The notes beneath the pieces are model-generated. The model worked only from the letters and a program-made list of their open reading frames with translations, did no database searches and had not been told where the DNA came from. Shown in pieces: positions 59,680-64,000 of a stretch of 64,000 nucleotides of DNA; positions within the stretch are counted from its first letter, which is position 1, and the number at the start of each line of letters is the position of its first letter. A program made the translations under genes and the position numbers. This stretch comes from Mytilus trossulus (taxonomy: Eukaryota > Mollusca > Bivalvia > Mytilida > Mytilidae). Location of the stretch: contig NC_086376.1 in assembly GCF_036588685.1 (NCBI RefSeq), forward strand, positions 11,733,911-11,797,910, written 5' to 3'.

Positions 59680-60140
59680 GATAACAACTGCCATATTCCT
59701 GAAGTGGTACAGGACATACGGGTTAAACCTAATATGATGGGTAGACAAAACTCCCGCTTAAATAACAATGTCAAAAGTATCGGAAAAACGACATCGCTAT
59801 GTGATAGAAATACAGTACAAACTAACACAAGAACACTCATCACAGATATTCATATTAGACACGTAACATTTTTTAATAATAAGACATGCCAGCGTGGGCA
59901 TGCATGTTTTAATAAGTTAATGATTTTAATTAATTTTGACCCGATCATTGCATTTAAGAGACACTTAATGTCGGAAGGGGACGATAAATAACTGACCCGT
60001 GTAAAGAGAGAGCCATATCTCTTGCATATTAAAGACACCCTTGTAGATTTCGAAAAAGAGCAGGTTAATGCCGCTACAAGACAGCACTCGCACCCTAAAA
60101 ATGGAAAGGGATTAATATAAGTTGCAAAACTGGTTTCCTA
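59680..60140. repeat. Interspersed repeat family D copy
   Basis: CAACTGCCATATTCCTGAAG and GGTACAGGACATACGGGTTA are followed by AGACATGCCAGCGTGGGCAT, AGACAGCACTCGCACCC and AAAGGGATTAATATAAGTTG. The last phrase also occurs at about 58645 inside the 2.57-kb element. The 95-codon frame (59704-59991) lies wholly within the repeat and shows no recognisable domain. Confidence 0.5.
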
Positions 60141-60149
60141 ATTCACTAT

Positions 60150-61074
60150 AAATAAATATGTTTAAACTAAACTAAACTAAATTAATGTCGAGATGCACAT
60201 GTTGTGTAATAAAATTTTACTGGTAGTATTAATTATAGCATATATTTGCCTGGCATCAGATAAAATTCATAGTATTTCAAAGTTTCAGCAAACAGCAATT
60301 TTTTTTTTTTAGATATTACGCCTTGAATTTATGATCGTTGGTTGTTTGCCCTACAACAAGACACCTAAAATTGTTGTACTTGTTTTTAACCTTTACTAGA
60401 AGCATCGACTTCAACATCATATTAACTTCGTCCGGATGCGACCAAGGTGATCCAAATTCTATTAGAAGTTAAATCATGTTTGTTTTGAAATGAAAAAAAA
60501 AAACCAAACATTAGTTGTTTTTAATGTTATTTAATGGCTAACCTTTCCGACGATTTTTCAAAAAATGATGACGAATACCATCTGCAGCTAAAAGAATTAA
60601 TAAAACCTCTTTTAAAGCACAATACGTATTAAAACGAATTCAAAATTATTGCTTCCGCTATAGCTTAGCCCGGAGAAAATTTATTGCTTCCGCTATAGCT
60701 AACCATGGAAAAAATTGTAAATGTATGCAGTCAGACAAACGATATTATTATCTATTTGTGCAAAGCTCATGTTTAACATATCAAACATGCATTTAAATGA
60801 CGTCAGACCTGCAGTGAGTAAGAACATAATATGTGTAACAGAAGTGTAAACGTTGGTTTAAGTATAACTATTATTAGTGAAAAAAAGTCCTATTTACAGA
60901 CTTGTGACCAAACAATTAAAACAATTGTCATTTCGTTGTTTTCCCCCCAGGTGTATTTCATAAGTTGCAGTCGACAACATCTATTACTTTACGATTAATA
61001 TAATTGTATGTAGGACTATATAGCACTAGGTGAAAGGTGAAGTGTAATTACATTAAAAACTGTCTGTCTTAAAA
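60150..61074. other. Upstream region of the putative aquaporin exon
   Basis: No exon was recognised. It includes a short duplication at about 60646-60710 (ATTGCTTCCGCTATAGCTTA and ATTGCTTCCGCTATAGCTAA) and a CRE-like site at 60798. Confidence 0.4.
60798..60805. promoter_or_regulatory. Candidate CRE site upstream of the putative aquaporin exon
   Basis: A full TGACGTCA palindrome lies about 270 bases before the ATG at 61075. Its role is inference. Confidence 0.3.
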
Positions 61075-61149
61075 ATGGTATTCTGGAAATTAAGAAGTAG
61101 AGTAAGTCGTGAAATAATAGCGGAATTCATTGGATCTTTTATACTAGTG
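61075..61149 (+). CDS. Putative aquaporin, first coding exon only
   Basis: ATG at 61075 opens 25 codons ending at a good donor (GTG|GTAAGA) in phase 0. The peptide ends SREIIAEFIGSFILV. A short basic N-terminus followed by RE-xx-AEF-xG-xF-xLV is the way aquaporins and aquaglyceroporins begin their first membrane helix. The water channel's NPA motifs would be in later exons, none of which was found before the right edge; a long first intron would explain that. With only 25 residues, this could also be a chance match. Confidence 0.45.
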
Positions 61150-63400
61150 GTAAGAATCGTTTCAAGTAAAAAAAAAACTATTTATGTATCTGCATATATA
61201 TCTCTATTTTTTTCTATAATAAGAAATTTCTATTGAGAACATTTTCTTCACTTTTTTGGTATATTATTTTTTTTTCAAATTTGACCATTTACATTCGCTA
61301 CATTGTTGACTCCTCGGAATATTCGTTTCTGAAATTTTGCTTTTTTTTGGCAAGAACATGTTATAACATAGGGAATACTTTAGATGTGAATACAGGCAAC
61401 AGTAGTATACCTCTGTTTAATAGTCAAAAATCGATTAAACTAAAACAATTGCGGGTCACACACAAAAATTGATTAAAACGTACACGTTTAAGATGAAAAA
61501 TTGACTTGTTTTAAGTACTCAGCACTTTGTTGTTGACAAAATATCAATTATATGGTATTTTTCATAAATTTACTGTTTACTAATTTAAGTATGAACTATT
61601 CGAACTTGTCGAAAGACTAGAGATTTTCTAAACCAAGGCTTAGATTACCTTAGTCGTATTTGGCACAGTATTGTGGAATTTGGGTCCTCACTACTGTTCA
61701 ACTTTTTACTTGTTTGGGGTTTTGTAATATTTTGATCTAAGGTTAACTAATATTGCTTTGCCATGCGTAATTATGAATGAACCTTTTTTCGAGAATGATC
61801 ATAGCTTACGCGTGTGAAAAACAAAGATTTAACACGTGATTTATACTATGAAATTTTATTCTTAATATGTATACTGTGGATTCATTGATATTCGTTGAAT
61901 ACCAATTTTCTTGGATTTCGTGGGTACAGGGAAACAACGAAATTAAATGTTCAACGAAATGCATATTTTCTAAAGGAATGCATGTGAATTTTGTCAAAAC
62001 CACGAATTTAAATATCCACGAATATGCAAGTTTCCCTATGCCCACGAAAATTGGTACCCACGAAAATAAATGAATCCACAGTACACTGTATTTAAAAGAA
62101 TGCACTATATGTGATATATATAATTAACACTTTAATACTTTAGTATACTTTACTGAACTTTTCCCTGGAAATTCAGTAACTAATTACAGGGATACTCGGG
62201 CTAACGCTGTAATCCGAGTAAATTGTTAAAACAGCAAATATATAATAAAAGATATTTACTTGGGAAAAAAATCTTTAAATCTACATATATTATGAAATAT
62301 TTTTTCATGACAATAGATATATAATAGTATAATAATCAACAATACTATTTTGCATGAAACTTGTCTCTTTCTACATATTGGTCCAGTTGTATTCTAGTAA
62401 AATATATATTTGCTCTACATCTGGGTTTTTTTCGTTATTGAAAATAAAATTGTTCGCTTCATTCTTTATAAAACACAGTGAATGACACATGTATCTGATT
62501 AAAAAATATTTTTCTATCATATTCAAATTCGAAAAATCTGTATGGATAACTTTGGAATTCAAAGTTGGCTTTTGTTTATAACACGCATCCACGTTTTTTT
62601 TACTCTGATTGTATGTTTGGTTACGTGTAGGGCATGCAATATTTCTTAAATTTTAAATAAATGTCAAGCATGTTTTTTCATGTGGTTGATTTACTTTGTA
62701 CACAAGGGAACTAACAGGTAAACGGAAGTGTAACCCGACAATTTATGGTTTATCAAATAAAAACTGGACGGTGTTTTTCTGCTTTTCATGCGTATTTATA
62801 AATAAATCTGTATAGAAAATAAAGCGTGGGAAAATCAAAGATATATTTACATTGAGTGATGTGTAATTAGAAGTAGTCTATAAAGTAGCAAAACCATCGA
62901 AATTGCGTAAACAAATTACATATGTGTGTGTAGAATTATAACATGTTGTTAAAAAGCACGCATTAACCTTTCGAATTGCAATACAATTAAGCACATACGT
63001 AACATCAATACATCATTGGAGGGTAGGCCTGTTTTGAACTACTCAAAAAAGATATATTTGCCTAATAAAATAAAATATAACAGTTGCATGTAATCATATT
63101 TTTTTCCATTAGCAATTCATCAACTTGAAATAATTTGTTTATGTATTGAACCATACTTATATTTAGAAGATGTTTACAGTATTTACATAGGACAATTAAC
63201 CTTGATTTATAGAAATGTTTTAAGTGACCTTACAAAACCATTTTATTGAGATTCTGACGATGATTAATTAGATTTTTTAATACTGTTTCTGGACGTGAAT
63301 GGACTATTTAAGAGTCATTCTATGTAAGGATGAAAGATTTTGAAAATAGGTAGGAATTGCTAATCTTTGATGTAAAATAGTTAAATCCATCAATTGGAAA
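61150..63400. other. Non-coding stretch, probable intron
   Basis: AT-rich, with the foldback element at 61872-62083 and otherwise nothing recognised on either strand. Confidence 0.5.
61872..62083. mobile_element. Foldback MITE with TA flanks, 212 bp
   Basis: The ends TACTGTGGATTCATT and AATGAATCCACAGTA are exact inverted matches. Complementarity continues imperfectly for about 65 bases (TACCAATTTTCTTGG against CGAAAATTGGTACC; TACAGGGAAAC against GTTTCCCTATG). Outer TA dinucleotides suggest a Tc1/mariner-type MITE. Frames on both strands across it are symmetrical artefacts. Confidence 0.8.
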
Positions 63401-63418
63401 TACAACTTTAAAATTCTG

Positions 63419-64000
63419 ATGGATTCAGTCGAGGATTATGCCAGGCAATGGGCTAAGCGCGAGAAGGAAGACGTAGACACTCTATCTAAGGCAGTGAGGT
63501 CGTTAATACAAATCAGAATTAAGAAACTGAATGGGTCCATCAATGCCCATGCTACGTCAATCTTCAAAGATCCAAATGTTGCTAAACACCTATCTGACCT
63601 CCATGACAAATATGATGTTGTCCCCGCAGACAAAGACCCAAATAACATCGTTTTTGTCTGTAAAAGTCATTACATTAATTGCTTGATAAACGAATTAGGT
63701 ATAGACAATTCACTTGGAAACCCAACATATACCCTCACGACTTACCAAAGAGGAAATCCTGGATAATCATAGGTCTGTTCTTTGTTCCTTTGGCATTTCA
63801 ACCAAAGATGAAGAACTGGATCTTCCATCACTGTATTGGATACCTAAACTACATAAGTGTCCTTACAAACAACGGTATATTGCTGGGTCTTCCAAGTGCT
63901 CCACGAAACCCCTTTCTAAATTATTAACATCCATCTTATCAGCAATCAAAGACGGGCTTCAAAGTTATTGTGAAACTGCCTATTCCAGAGTTGGCGTCAA
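63419..64000 (+). mobile_element. Penelope-like reverse transcriptase, N-terminal part, frameshifted, runs off the window
   Basis: The first frame (63419-63766, 115 codons) reads MDSVEDYARQWAKREKE, HLSDLHDKYDVVPADKDP and NNIVFVCKSHYINCLINELG. The homologous frame then continues in another phase from about 63737: LTKEEILDNHRSVLCSFG, then LPSLYWIPKLHKCPYKQRYI, then LSKLLTSILSAIKDGL, up to the right edge. YWIPKLHK with the following basic segment is typical of the start of Penelope-like RT domains. A frame change near 63733-63740 (CTCACGACTTACC) therefore inactivates this copy. It supplies the RT half missing from the copy at 41144-41890. Confidence 0.8.

Noticed and set aside
59704..59991. 95-codon plus frame as a gene
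   Set aside because: It lies within an interspersed repeat (family D) also present at 42540-42780; no domain recognised.
61806..62105. Mirror-image frames on both strands (99 and 68 codons)
   Set aside because: They are produced by the inverted repeat at 61872-62083.

Overview
The window looks like nuclear DNA of a marine bivalve, most likely a mussel of the genus Mytilus. It is AT-rich and intron-rich, coding density is very low, short GT-AG exons are separated by 0.3-4 kb introns, and the non-coding DNA is dense with inverted-repeat elements, short tandem arrays and degenerate interspersed repeats. Species-level assignment is inference. No bacterial genes, rRNA, genuine tRNA or CRISPR arrays were seen.

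Three host genes are well supported. (1) Minus strand, 394-4337: four exons of the dynein-2 intermediate chain DYNC2I2 (WDR34); its 5' exon was not found and its WD-repeat part lies off the left edge. (2) Minus strand, 13410-21792: a complete ten-exon METTL25B (RRNAD1) methyltransferase-like gene; all exon phases close, giving 612 codons before the stop. (3) Plus strand, 28718-55369: a complete 23-exon SLC12 cation-chloride cotransporter of the NKCC type; all phases close, giving 1217 codons. A fourth, weaker call is a 25-codon first exon at 61075-61149 that resembles the start of an aquaporin.

Layout: 1-4.4 kb DYNC2I2 3' portion, with a nested repeat array in one intron; 4.4-13.4 kb gene-poor sequence with inverted-repeat elements; 13.4-21.8 kb METTL25B; 21.9-24.1 kb an array of roughly 490-bp units; 24-28.7 kb repeats between the divergently transcribed METTL25B and SLC12 genes; 28.7-55.4 kb SLC12, whose introns hold a Penelope-like reverse transcriptase remnant, a tRNA-derived SINE and a family of co-oriented repeats; 55.4-61 kb intergenic, with a 2.57-kb terminal-inverted-repeat element; 61-64 kb the putative aquaporin start and a second Penelope-like element entering from the right edge.

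The genes do not form a pathway: one serves ciliary retrograde transport, one is a putative methyltransferase, and one or two are membrane ion or water transport proteins. The least ordinary material is the mobile DNA (a 2.57-kb element with 29-bp terminal repeats, TTAA-flanked elements, near-perfect hairpins) and some details of the SLC12 protein: repeated RKxSL sites, a shortened extracellular loop, and no visible N-terminal RFx(V/I) kinase-docking motif.
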